From positions 1 to 10,060 of the forward strand of contig DATAQW010000118.1 in the NCBI GenBank assembly GCA_036264445.1: a stretch of DNA of 10,060 bases, written 5' to 3'. The translations under genes and the position numbers were made by a program. The notes under the pieces are model-generated. The model did not search any database, was not told the origin of the DNA, and saw only the letters and a list, made by a program, of their open reading frames with translations. This DNA is from Pseudacidobacterium sp036264445 (GTDB lineage: Bacteria; Acidobacteriota; Terriglobia; Terriglobales; Acidobacteriaceae). Within the stretch, counting starts at the first letter, position 1. The number at the start of each line of letters is the position of its first letter. Of this stretch, positions 1-7,022 are shown piece by piece.

Positions 1-468
1 TTGCTGGGAGGGTTCCACTTCAACGATCGCCGCTATGCTGATGACGACCTCACCATAGGGTCCATCGATCCATATCAGGTGTTCCGCATCTTTCATGAAA
101 TTCTGAGCGAGACCGACCATACAGCAATCAATGCTGTCGCATATATGATCGACCAGAGCCATAACATCAAAGGCAAGATGGAAGCGACAGTCCAGACGGT
201 CGTTACAGCTCAGGAACTGTATGCCAAGGCTCTTTTCGTCGACCGTGAAAGACTTGCCGAGATGCAATCCGCAACTAGAACGGTAGAGGCAGAGGAGTGC
301 CTGCGCGATGCTTTCTGGACGGATGTGCGCCCGCTGCTCCGGACGTGGCGCGAGGGGCGTGGTTTGCCTGGCGATCCGCTAACAGCGCTGCGGGAAAGCG
401 GTTATCTGGAAAAAATCGAGAAGGAAAGAAAGTCGCACAATGCGTCGCTAACAAATAGCTATGCCTGA
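1..468 (+). CDS. rhaI: L-rhamnose isomerase, C-terminal part (5' end outside window)
   Basis: Isomerises L-rhamnose to L-rhamnulose in the cytoplasm, the first step of the phosphorylative rhamnose pathway. The frame is open from base 1, so the TTG there is an internal Leu codon and not a start; about 155 C-terminal residues remain of a protein usually near 420-430. The visible part begins in the metal-binding/catalytic core: GGFHFNDRRYADDDLTIGS has a His followed 8 and 10 residues later by two Asp, the spacing I recall for H281, D289 and D291 in the Pseudomonas stutzeri-type enzyme, and MIDQSHNIK carries a further conserved Asp. It therefore belongs to the RhaI (P. stutzeri/Bacillus-like) branch and not to the classical E. 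coli RhaA branch, on motif memory. It stops with TGA at 466-468, 67 bases before the next rhamnose gene, consistent with one operon. The C-terminal tail is charged and looks unexceptional. Confidence 0.93.
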   Translation: MLGGFHFNDRRYADDDLTIGSIDPYQVFRIFHEILSETDHTAINAVAYMIDQSHNIKGKMEATVQTVVTAQELYAKALFVDRERLAEMQSATRTVEAEECLRDAFWTDVRPLLRTWREGRGLPGDPLTALRESGYLEKIEKERKSHNASLTNSYA

Positions 469-519
469 TTGCTTTTGATGACTGCGAAACCGTTCAAATG
501 AAACCAACGGAATCGGAAG

Positions 520-527
520 AGAGGAAG
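520..527 (+). promoter_or_regulatory. Ribosome-binding site of the aldolase/dehydrogenase gene
   Basis: AGAGGAAG lies about 8-10 bases before the ATG at 536 and supports that start. The 469-535 gap between the two genes shows no terminator-like hairpin with a T-run, so read-through from the isomerase gene is expected. Confidence 0.55.
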
Positions 528-535
528 TAGAAGTC

Positions 536-2761
536 ATGCCGTCTACCATTGCTCCTGGACAAAAGCTCAGTCTCAAGTATCTGGAGGACCGCTGGAATGA
601 CAGCGAGACCGTAGAAATGGATGAGCCTGAGCTATTGCGATATCGCTCCAACCTGCTTGGTTCCGATCTGCGTATCACCAACTTTGGCGGCGGTAATACC
701 AGCTCGAAGATCAGCGCTCCGGATCCGCTGGATGGAAGCAAGCGGAGAGTGCTTTGGGTGAAGGGAAGTGGCGGCGATCTGGGCAGCATCAAGCGCAATG
801 GATTTGCGACGCTCTATCTTGACAAGCTGCTGTCTCTTGAATCCCTCTATAGAGGCGCTGCATTCGAAGATGAGATGGTGGATTACTATCCGCTCTGCAC
901 ATTCGGGGTGAATCCGGTGGCAGCTTCTATTGACACGCCTCTTCATGGCTTTCTGCCTTTCCCGCATGTGGATCATCTTCATCCCGACTGTGCCATCGCG
1001 CTCGCAGCTGCGGCCAACGGACGCGACAAGATGGAGGAGTTCAACAGCGGATATGGACATAAGCTGGTTTGGCTTCCCTGGCAGCGTCCAGGATTTGAGC
1101 TCGCGATGATGCTCAAGCGCGCGGTCGAGCAGCACCCGGAGTGCGATGGTGTCACCCTGGGGGGACATGGGTTATTTACCTGGGGAAATACCCAGCGCGA
1201 ATGTTATGTGAACACCATTGCCGTCATCGATCAGCTGACAGATTTCATTGAAAAGCACACGACAAAAAAGAGCGGAAGCATCTTTGGGGGACAGCGCTAT
1301 CCATCACTTGCTGGTCGGCGTGATCTTGCTCTCGAAGTGCTTCCATTTCTGCGCGGTCGGGTCTCACAACAGAAGCGGCTCATCGGAACGTGGTGCGATC
1401 TTCCTGAAGTCCTTGAATTTGTGAACTCAACAGATGCAGCAAAGCTGGCATATCTGGGCACAAGCTGCCCGGATCACTTTATTCGCACAAAAATTCGCCC
1501 CTTATTTGTTGACTGGAATCCTGCGAGCAGTATGGATGTACTGAAGCAGAGGATCGAAAGCGGGTTACAGCAATATCGTGATGATTACGCGGCGTATTAC
1601 GAGCATCATCGCGAGTCGGTGTCGCCTGCAATGCGTGATCCGAATCCGACAGTCGTGCTGATACCGGGAATAGGCATGTTCAGCTTTGGCAAGAGCAAAG
1701 CTGAATCGCGCATCACGGGTGAGTTCTATGTGAATGCAATCCATGTGATGAAAGGCGCAGCGGCGCTCGAAGAGGGCAGGGTTACCGGCACAGTTCCCCA
1801 GTGTGGATCAGACATCCTGGCCAGCGACTTCAAGACAGAGGACAACTACGTTGCATTGCCACCATCAGAGGCATTCCGTATCGAATACTGGAAGTTAGAA
1901 GAAGCCAAGATTCGCCGCCAGCCGCCAGAGAAGGAGTTGAGCCGCCAGATTGTGCTTGTTGTTGGAGCAGGCAGCGGCATCGGCAGGGAGGTTGCGCTCC
2001 TTGCGGCCGAACGTGGGGCGCACATAGTAGTCGCTGATCGCGTTCAGGCAGGAGCAGAGCGCGTAGCCGAAGAAGTAAAAGCGATTGGGGGTAAAGAAAC
2101 CGCGATTGCGGTTGCCGTCGATATCAGCAGCAGAGATGCAATACGCGCAGCCATGCGTGGTGTTGTGGCTGCTTTCGGTGGAATCGATATTGTGGTGAAT
2201 ACTGCTGCGCTCTTTCCTTCGTCGCAGGACGGCATCATCTCAGATGCGCAGTGGGCGCTGACGCTTGAAATCAATGTCACAGCGAATTATCTGCTTGTGG
2301 AGGAGATTGGCAAGCTGTTGCGCGACCAAAACCTGACGGCAAACTTTGTCCTTACCAGCTCTGCAAATGCGGTCGTTCCGAAGAGAGGCAGTGAGGCATA
2401 CGACGTGAGCAAGGCAGCATTGAGCCATCTGATTCGCGAGCTGGCTGTGTCGCAGGCACCGCTGGTTCGAGTAAACGGGATCAGTCCTGCAACTGTGGTT
2501 AAGGGTTCGACCATGTTTCCGCGTGACCGAGTGATTGCGTCGCTGAAGAAATATGAGATCCCATTTGAGATGAGCCACAGCGACGATGATCTGCGTGCAC
2601 TCCTGGCGAAGTTTTATGCAAAGCGCACACTCACGCATCAGCCGGTTGATCCGCGCATTTGTGCGGAAGGGATTCTCTTTCTCGCAGGGCCCAAGGCCCC
2701 GTGTACGACTGGTCATCTTATTCCAGTGGATGGCGGCCTTGTTGACGCATTTCTGCGTTAG
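536..2761 (+). CDS. rhaD: Bifunctional L-rhamnulose-1-phosphate aldolase / short-chain dehydrogenase
   Basis: A 741-residue cytoplasmic fusion. The N-terminal class II aldolase domain (about residues 35-440) splits L-rhamnulose-1-phosphate into dihydroxyacetone phosphate and L-lactaldehyde. It shows GGGNTSSK (51-58), PHVDHLHPD (143-151) and GGHGLF (209-214); H147, H149 and H211 fit the HxH...H zinc ligands of class II sugar-phosphate aldolases. The C-terminal SDR domain (about 468-741) has the nucleotide-binding GAGSGIG (477-483) with D501 after the second strand (NAD preference, inferred), NTAA (555-558), the SS pair at 608-609 and the catalytic YDVSK (Y622, K626), and ends with PVDGG as SDRs commonly do. 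In the homologous Bacillus subtilis RhaEW the SDR half oxidises L-lactaldehyde to L-lactate; the same is inferred here. Length is slightly above the family's usual near 690-700, with an N-terminal extension of about 30 residues. The gene sits between the isomerase and kinase genes, 11 bases before the latter. Confidence 0.95.
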   Translation: MPSTIAPGQKLSLKYLEDRWNDSETVEMDEPELLRYRSNLLGSDLRITNFGGGNTSSKISAPDPLDGSKRRVLWVKGSGGDLGSIKRNGFATLYLDKLLSLESLYRGAAFEDEMVDYYPLCTFGVNPVAASIDTPLHGFLPFPHVDHLHPDCAIALAAAANGRDKMEEFNSGYGHKLVWLPWQRPGFELAMMLKRAVEQHPECDGVTLGGHGLFTWGNTQRECYVNTIAVIDQLTDFIEKHTTKKSGSIFGGQRYPSLAGRRDLALEVLPFLRGRVSQQKRLIGTWCDLPEVLEFVNSTDAAKLAYLGTSCPDHFIRTKIRPLFVDWNPASSMDVLKQRIESGLQQYRDDYAAYYEHHRESVSPAMRDPNPTVVLIPGIGMFSFGKSKAESRITGEFYVNAIHVMKGAAALEEGRVTGTVPQCGSDILASDFKTEDNYVALPPSEAFRIEYWKLEEAKIRRQPPEKELSRQIVLVVGAGSGIGREVALLAAERGAHIVVADRVQAGAERVAEEVKAIGGKETAIAVAVDISSRDAIRAAMRGVVAAFGGIDIVVNTAALFPSSQDGIISDAQWALTLEINVTANYLLVEEIGKLLRDQNLTANFVLTSSANAVVPKRGSEAYDVSKAALSHLIRELAVSQAPLVRVNGISPATVVKGSTMFPRDRVIASLKKYEIPFEMSHSDDDLRALLAKFYAKRTLTHQPVDPRICAEGILFLAGPKAPCTTGHLIPVDGGLVDAFLR

Positions 2762-2772
2762 AGCAAATAGGT

Positions 2773-4218
2773 ATGCCGAGTGATCTTCCTGTCATTGTTG
2801 CCGTAGACCTGGGCGCGGAGAGCTGCCGTGTTTCTCTGCTTTGTTGGGAAAGACGCAATCCGCGCATTGTGTTGGTACATCGATTCGGCAATGCTCCAAT
2901 AGAACGCGAGGGCAAACTTTACTGGGACCTTGAACGAATCTGCTCGGAATTGCAACAGGGCCTGTATCTTTGTGCGTCACAGGTGCAGGGGCAGATTGCT
3001 TCCATTGGCGTAGATGGCTGGGCTGTGGATTATGTCCGCCTGAATGAAGACAGAACTCCGCTCGCCGTTCCGTACTGCTATCGCGATGCTCGCACTGAAG
3101 CTGCAGAGATTGAGGTAAGTAAGCACATTTCGCCTGTAGAACTATTCGCATTGAGCGGAGTGCAGCCTTTGCGCCTGAACACACTCTACCAACTTGTCGC
3201 TGACCGACTTGCAGGAGTTCCAGACAGTGCGCCGTGGGTAAATCTTCCGGAATACGTGTTGATGCAGCTTGGCGCAGATCGTATTGCTGAATTCAGTAAT
3301 GCTACTCACACCGGTCTTGTGGATGCAAAAACTCGAAGCTGGAGCAAAGAAGTATTTGGCCGCTGCGGGCTCGATCTCAACAGCGCACCGAAACTGATCG
3401 CAACCGGCACAACCGTTGGCCGCGCGAATGGCATCCTTGCAGGGTTAGCTGCCTTTCGCGAGGCAAAAATTATCGCCCCATGTTGCCACGATACAGCTTC
3501 TGCCGTCGCAGGAATTCCGCTGCATGGTGATGACTGGGCTTATATCAGCTCCGGCACGTGGTCGCTGGTTGGCACGCTCCTCGATCATTCCATTAACAGC
3601 GTGGAGGCTTTTCACGCGGGATTCACCAATCTTGGAGCGGTTGGCGGTCAGGTTTGTTTTCACAAGAACGTGAATGGTATGTGGTTGCTCAAGCAGTGCC
3701 ATGCGCAGCTCAGTACAAACGAAAATACGTGGGGGATGGCAGATCTTATCGGAGCTGCGGAGCGTCTCCCTGCGCCTCGAAATCTGTTGCATGTGGATGA
3801 TCCCGATCTGTTGCGACATGGCAGCATGGCGTCGCGTATCAATGCGCAGTTGATGCGTCGCGGACTTGAGCCAATCGAGGAGAGCGTTTCTGCAATGCCG
3901 CAGTATGCTTTGCTTATCTTCCACAGCCTCGTTGCGAGATATCGTGAGGTTCTGGAAGACGCGGCCAGCCTGAGTGGGAAAAGGTTTAAACGGCTTTCCA
4001 TCGTCGGCGGCGGAAGCCAGAATCAGTTTCTGAACCGGCTTGCCAGTGAAGCCACCGGCCTCGAGTTGTATTGTGGCGCTGTCGAAAGCTCAACGGTCGG
4101 CAACTTCGCGGTTCAGCTCGCTGCGCTTGAAGGCGCAGCCGCATCGCGGGAGCGCATCGCATATTGGGCGAGCACATTAACCGGCGTGAGAGAGAATGCT
4201 GATTCCACGTTATACTGA
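2773..4218 (+). CDS. rhaB: L-rhamnulose kinase (rhamnulokinase), FGGY family
   Basis: Phosphorylates L-rhamnulose with ATP to L-rhamnulose-1-phosphate, the substrate of the preceding gene's aldolase. The 481-residue protein matches the FGGY sugar-kinase layout and length. The first actin-like domain opens with VAVDLGAESCRV (9-20); IGVDGWAVDYV (78-88) is the rhamnulokinase-type substrate-binding segment; CCHDTASAV (237-245) holds D240, the likely catalytic base (compare D237 of E. coli RhaB); SSGTWSLVG (259-267) and VGGGSQNQFLN (411-421) are the phosphate and adenosine motifs of the C-terminal domain. GVDGWAVD together with the context favours rhamnulokinase over xylulokinase or gluconokinase. 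The ATG at 2773 lies 11 bases after the upstream stop and has only a weak ribosome-binding site (ATAGG directly before it), so translation is probably coupled to the upstream gene. No key residue appears to be missing. Confidence 0.95.
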   Translation: MPSDLPVIVAVDLGAESCRVSLLCWERRNPRIVLVHRFGNAPIEREGKLYWDLERICSELQQGLYLCASQVQGQIASIGVDGWAVDYVRLNEDRTPLAVPYCYRDARTEAAEIEVSKHISPVELFALSGVQPLRLNTLYQLVADRLAGVPDSAPWVNLPEYVLMQLGADRIAEFSNATHTGLVDAKTRSWSKEVFGRCGLDLNSAPKLIATGTTVGRANGILAGLAAFREAKIIAPCCHDTASAVAGIPLHGDDWAYISSGTWSLVGTLLDHSINSVEAFHAGFTNLGAVGGQVCFHKNVNGMWLLKQCHAQLSTNENTWGMADLIGAAERLPAPRNLLHVDDPDLLRHGSMASRINAQLMRRGLEPIEESVSAMPQYALLIFHSLVARYREVLEDAASLSGKRFKRLSIVGGGSQNQFLNRLASEATGLELYCGAVESSTVGNFAVQLAALEGAAASRERIAYWASTLTGVRENADSTLY

Positions 4219-4226
4219 CCGTCTCC

Positions 4227-4231
4227 GGAGG
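4227..4231 (+). promoter_or_regulatory. Ribosome-binding site deciding a TTG start
   Basis: GGAGG lies 10 bases before the TTG at 4242. It is the only strong site in the 23-base gap after the kinase gene. No in-frame ATG occurs until the methionine equivalent to residue 78, which would delete the whole DNA-binding domain, so this site fixes the start at TTG. Confidence 0.7.
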
Positions 4232-4241
4232 CGCGACTCGA

Positions 4242-5336
4242 TTGGCCCAGCAGAAAATCAAGCGGCTGTATCTCATCCCCATCCTCTCCAAGGCGCTCGA
4301 CATCCTCGAACTGCTTGAAGACGAAAAGCGGCCCATCACGCTCGAAGCCATCTATCAGCGCTCACAGATTTCAAAAACAAGCGTCTATCGCATTCTTAAG
4401 ACTTTCGTTCACCGTGGATATGTCGCGCAGTCTCCCGATGGATCCTATCGTCTTGTATCCCGTCCGAAGAAGATGCGTTTCGGCTTTGCGGGTCAGAGCG
4501 CGGAGATGCCGTTTTCTGAGGCCGTTACCAGCAGCTTAAAAGCTGCGGCCGCTGCTTCGGGCGTGGAACTTATGGTCCGCGACAACCGCTACGATGCGGA
4601 CACCGCTATCAGGAATGCCAAGGAATTTGTGGCAGAAGGCGTTGATCTCGTCATAGAGTTCCAGATTGAGGAACATGTTGCGCCTTCCATTGCGCACATT
4701 ATTTCGCGGGCCGGTGTTCCGCTCATTGCAATCGATATTCCTCACCCTCATGCCTGCTACTTTGGAGTGGACAATTTTCAGGTTGGTTTTGAAGCAGGCG
4801 AACTGCTGGCGCAGCACGCTATCTCCAAATGGAAAAACAAGGTTGATTGGATCATCGGCCTGGACGTAGCTGAGGCCGGAGCTTTTGTGCAGAGCCGTGT
4901 AACTGGAGCTTTTGAAGGCATCCATTCTTTATTGCCGGACATTCCGCAGGAATCATTCATCCGTCTCGACGGCCGTGGTATGCGCGATACCAGCGCGCGT
5001 GTTGTCATGGACTTTTTTAAGCGCCATCAGCGGACTGACCGCGTTCTTATAGCTGCTGCTACTGACACCAGCGCGCTGGGTGCATTGCAGGCAACCATAG
5101 ATACACAACGCGAAAAGCACGTCGCCATTGTTGGACAAGACTGCATTCCGGAAGTGCTTGAAGAGATGAAGAAGCCGCAAAGCCCTATCATTGCATCTGT
5201 TTCGCATGAAGCGCACACATATGGACCGCGTCTTATCCAGTTGGGGGTAGCGATTCTGCGCGGCCACACCGTTCCGCCATACAACTACGTGCAGCACCGT
5301 GCCGTTACAGCAAAGATGATGCAGGAACAGGATTGA
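4242..5336 (+). CDS. Transcriptional regulator: IclR-type winged HTH fused to a sugar-binding (LacI/periplasmic-binding-protein type) domain; probable rhamnose operon regulator
   Basis: A 364-residue protein. Residues about 10-72 form an IclR-like winged helix-turn-helix: SKALDILELLEDEKRPITLE, then SQISKTSVYRILKTFVHRGY as the turn and recognition helix, then a PDGSYRL wing. Residues about 85-360 are not the IclR effector domain. They resemble a LacI/Peripla_BP type I sugar-binding fold: IRNAKEFVAEGVDLVIEF (123-140), RAGVPLIAIDIPH (156-168), YFGVDNFQVGFEAGELLA (173-190), IIGLDVAEAGAF (204-215), VLIAAATDTSALGALQAT (268-285) and IVGQDC (296-301). There is no signal peptide or membrane segment, so the sugar-binding half should act in the cytoplasm as a ligand sensor. 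It begins 23 bases after the kinase gene and is probably the operon's own regulator, sensing rhamnose or a pathway intermediate; whether it represses or activates cannot be read from sequence. The start is TTG, supported by the GGAGG site. The domain pairing is visible; the specific ligand is inferred. Confidence 0.82.
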   Translation: MAQQKIKRLYLIPILSKALDILELLEDEKRPITLEAIYQRSQISKTSVYRILKTFVHRGYVAQSPDGSYRLVSRPKKMRFGFAGQSAEMPFSEAVTSSLKAAAAASGVELMVRDNRYDADTAIRNAKEFVAEGVDLVIEFQIEEHVAPSIAHIISRAGVPLIAIDIPHPHACYFGVDNFQVGFEAGELLAQHAISKWKNKVDWIIGLDVAEAGAFVQSRVTGAFEGIHSLLPDIPQESFIRLDGRGMRDTSARVVMDFFKRHQRTDRVLIAAATDTSALGALQATIDTQREKHVAIVGQDCIPEVLEEMKKPQSPIIASVSHEAHTYGPRLIQLGVAILRGHTVPPYNYVQHRAVTAKMMQEQD

Positions 5337-5351
5337 TATCTGAGCGCGGTA

Positions 5352-5383
5352 CAGCGTTTGCGGCGTATCTCGACCGTACGCTG
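5352..5383. terminator. Possible hairpin between convergent genes
   Basis: CAGCGT (5352-5357) pairs with ACGCTG (5378-5383), and CGG/CCG can pair inside across an internal loop. It lies in the 56-base gap between the convergently ending regulator and porin genes, where a shared terminator is expected. No good T-run follows on either strand and the loop is long, so the call rests mostly on position. Confidence 0.3.
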
Positions 5384-5392
5384 AAATAACAT

Positions 5393-6817
5393 TTACCAGA
5401 CGCCCTGCTTGCCGCCGAACCACCAGACAAGACCAATCGTCGCCGTCGTCTGATCGTTGCTCAGATTTCCGAGTGTGTCCGTCAGGAAAAATGGCTGGTT
5501 TGAGAAATCATGCCGCAGTTCTTCGCGAACCAGGAAGCCGTTCGCAACCGCCTGCTCGAACGTCAGCGTGAATTCTTTCAACGCTTGTACTTTCCCACTG
5601 AAGAGTCCGCCGCGATCAGAGAGATATTCCGTTCGTCCGGCAAGAGCCAGCAGCGGATTGAACTGGTAGCGGGCATAGAACGCGCCTCCGTCAGTGCGCA
5701 GTGGCGCGGAGTAGGTCTGATCGCGGCTGATCACGTAGTCGCCTTCAAGAGCAAAAGTGAGCTTTGGCGTGGAAGTCCAGATCGCATAGCTATCGAAGAT
5801 GTGGGTTTTGCCTTGAGGCGCATTTGGAATTGGCTCAAACGGCATGCCTTGCAGAGTAGGCAGATTCGATGGTCCATTGGTTACGAACTCAAAGTCCGGA
5901 TGCTCTTGTCCGAGATAGTAATTCATCGTCCAATCAATGGATCTTATAGGCCTTGCTTCAAATCCGAACATTTCGTCTTTGAAATTATTGAATGGCTCGG
6001 TCTGTTGTGTGCCATTCACGATCCAATAGTGTCCGGAGATAGCGGGGGTAAACGCATACGTAGCACGAATACCAGCATGATAGAAAGGCAGATAATCAAA
6101 CCAGTAAGAGCGGGAGTAGTTCATCTGATCTTTGGTGTAGTTGCCTTCGATGCCTAGTGAACTGGCCCACTTGCCGAAATCTACTGTCAGGCCTCTGCCC
6201 ACGGGAACAATGTAAGTTCCATAAGCCTGAAAGATATTGCGATAAATCTCCGGCCGCGGTTCGTTGGCAGGATTACCTTGGAGGGTCTCCGTTGCCTGTC
6301 CGAATTGCAAGTCAACGCGCGCCCCGAATCGCTTCCCATTGGCAGGGTCGGGGGCATGCTCAACAACCAAATCCGCCTGATTCAGGCTGAAAGCATTGCT
6401 GGTCACATCGTAAGCACGCAAAAGGTTTGCGCGGCCAATGGGGTTATTGAAGTTGTATGCGTAGTATCCGTCCAGCACCAGGTTTATCGTGGTTCCATTG
6501 AAGAAGTCGAGAGTACTCCGATCTGCCGGAGAGAGCACCTGCTGCAGCGGTGCTGCCTGCGGTTTTGCTGCTGAAAGATTTGCGCTTGCCGAGCTTAACG
6601 CAGCCGCACTTTCATCCGGAGCAGAGGTATCAGGCGAAACAGTAGCATCTTCATTCTCAAGTTTAGTCAGCCGCGCATTGATGGAGGCCAATTCCTGACG
6701 CAGCTCCCGGATCTCTTCAGCGCGGGAACCTGTTGCACCTGGCGTTTGTCCTGAAAGTGGCGCAGACATTGCCAAAATAGCGCATACGAAAAGCAGCACA
6801 AATCGAGAAGTTTTCAT
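5393..6817 (-). CDS. Outer-membrane beta-barrel porin, BBP-2/OmpL-like family
   Basis: A 474-residue exported protein. Residues 1-23 are a signal peptide (MKTSRF, hydrophobic VLLFVCAILAM, cleavage near LSG/Q). Residues about 31-57 (RAEEIRELRQELASINARL and following) form a short coiled coil, followed by a low-complexity Ala/Ser/Pro linker to about residue 95. The rest alternates amphipathic strands rich in Tyr, Phe and Trp with polar turns, for example INLVLDGYYAYNFNNP (111-126), FSLNQADLVVEHAPDP (143-158), GARVDLQFG (165-173) and AYGTYIVPVGRGLTVDFGKW (198-217), the pattern I associate with putative beta-barrel porin-2. It ends in aromatic GVW, as barrels inserted by BAM usually end in an aromatic residue. 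The role is probably passive uptake of small solutes; the substrate is unknown. The start was set at the ATG at 6815-6817 because AAAGGAGG lies 8 bases ahead and the signal peptide begins there; upstream codons in the same frame show no protein-like character. It is convergent with the rhamnose operon. Confidence 0.85.
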   Translation of the reverse strand: MKTSRFVLLFVCAILAMSAPLSGQTPGATGSRAEEIRELRQELASINARLTKLENEDATVSPDTSAPDESAAALSSASANLSAAKPQAAPLQQVLSPADRSTLDFFNGTTINLVLDGYYAYNFNNPIGRANLLRAYDVTSNAFSLNQADLVVEHAPDPANGKRFGARVDLQFGQATETLQGNPANEPRPEIYRNIFQAYGTYIVPVGRGLTVDFGKWASSLGIEGNYTKDQMNYSRSYWFDYLPFYHAGIRATYAFTPAISGHYWIVNGTQQTEPFNNFKDEMFGFEARPIRSIDWTMNYYLGQEHPDFEFVTNGPSNLPTLQGMPFEPIPNAPQGKTHIFDSYAIWTSTPKLTFALEGDYVISRDQTYSAPLRTDGGAFYARYQFNPLLALAGRTEYLSDRGGLFSGKVQALKEFTLTFEQAVANGFLVREELRHDFSNQPFFLTDTLGNLSNDQTTATIGLVWWFGGKQGVW

Positions 6818-6825
6818 ATGGATAG

Positions 6826-6833
6826 CCTCCTTT
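6826..6833 (-). promoter_or_regulatory. Strong ribosome-binding site of the porin gene
   Basis: Read on the minus strand this is AAAGGAGG, a near-complete anti-16S match ending 8 bases before the ATG whose first base is 6817. It sets the start and suggests high expression, as usual for a major outer-membrane protein. Confidence 0.85.
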
Positions 6834-6927
6834 AAGGTCTGCAAGAGATGCGTAATTGAGTTGCAAAGATTGCATAAGTGCGGCGTAAGCAGATTATGCT
6901 CTCGCCCGCATGAAAAACGTTCCTCCC

Positions 6928-6936
6928 TGCTATACT
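6928..6936 (+). promoter_or_regulatory. Extended -10 promoter element for yebC
   Basis: TGCTATACT is a TGn extension plus a one-mismatch -10 hexamer (TATACT). No good -35 hexamer lies 16-18 bases upstream, which fits an extended -10 promoter. Transcription would begin near 6943 and leave a leader of about 80 bases before the ATG at 7023. The rest of the 6834-7022 divergent region must also hold the porin promoter on the other strand, which I could not place. Confidence 0.5.
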
Positions 6937-7022
6937 TGTGTGTTGCGGGAATTGGCCGAAAACGCATCTGTTTCAGACATTTTCGCCGCAAGAAAAATCA
7001 CAACAAGCTTTCCGAGGTTCCC

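Noticed and set aside
490..510. Imperfect palindrome CCGTT...AACGG between the isomerase and aldolase genes
   Set aside because: The arms are only 5 bases with an 11-base centre, and it sits inside an operon where an operator is not expected; easily explained by chance.
632..1168. Minus-strand open frame of 178 codons within the aldolase gene
   Set aside because: It is antisense to conserved aldolase motifs, without start signals or recognisable domains.
3445..3924. Minus-strand open frame of 159 codons within the rhamnulokinase gene
   Set aside because: It overlaps the conserved HDTASAV and SGTWSLVG kinase motifs in antisense and shows no features of its own.
5510..6157. Plus-strand open frame of 215 codons inside the porin gene
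   Set aside because: It is antisense to a well-supported barrel gene, has no ribosome-binding site that I can see, and its translation shows no recognisable motif; it follows from the codon usage of the opposite strand.
6861..6878. Two TTGCA copies one helical turn apart upstream of the porin gene
   Set aside because: Five-base direct repeats are too short to support a binding site without further copies or conservation.
6818..6991. In-frame extension of the porin gene by 58 codons upstream to a TTG at 6991
   Set aside because: The extension is Cys/His/Arg-rich and not protein-like, would bury the signal peptide inside the protein, and ignores the AAAGGAGG site before the ATG ending at 6817.
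6861..7022. In-frame extension of yebC by 54 codons upstream
   Set aside because: YebC proteins begin with MSGHSKW, which is at 7023; the extension overlaps the promoter element and has no family similarity.
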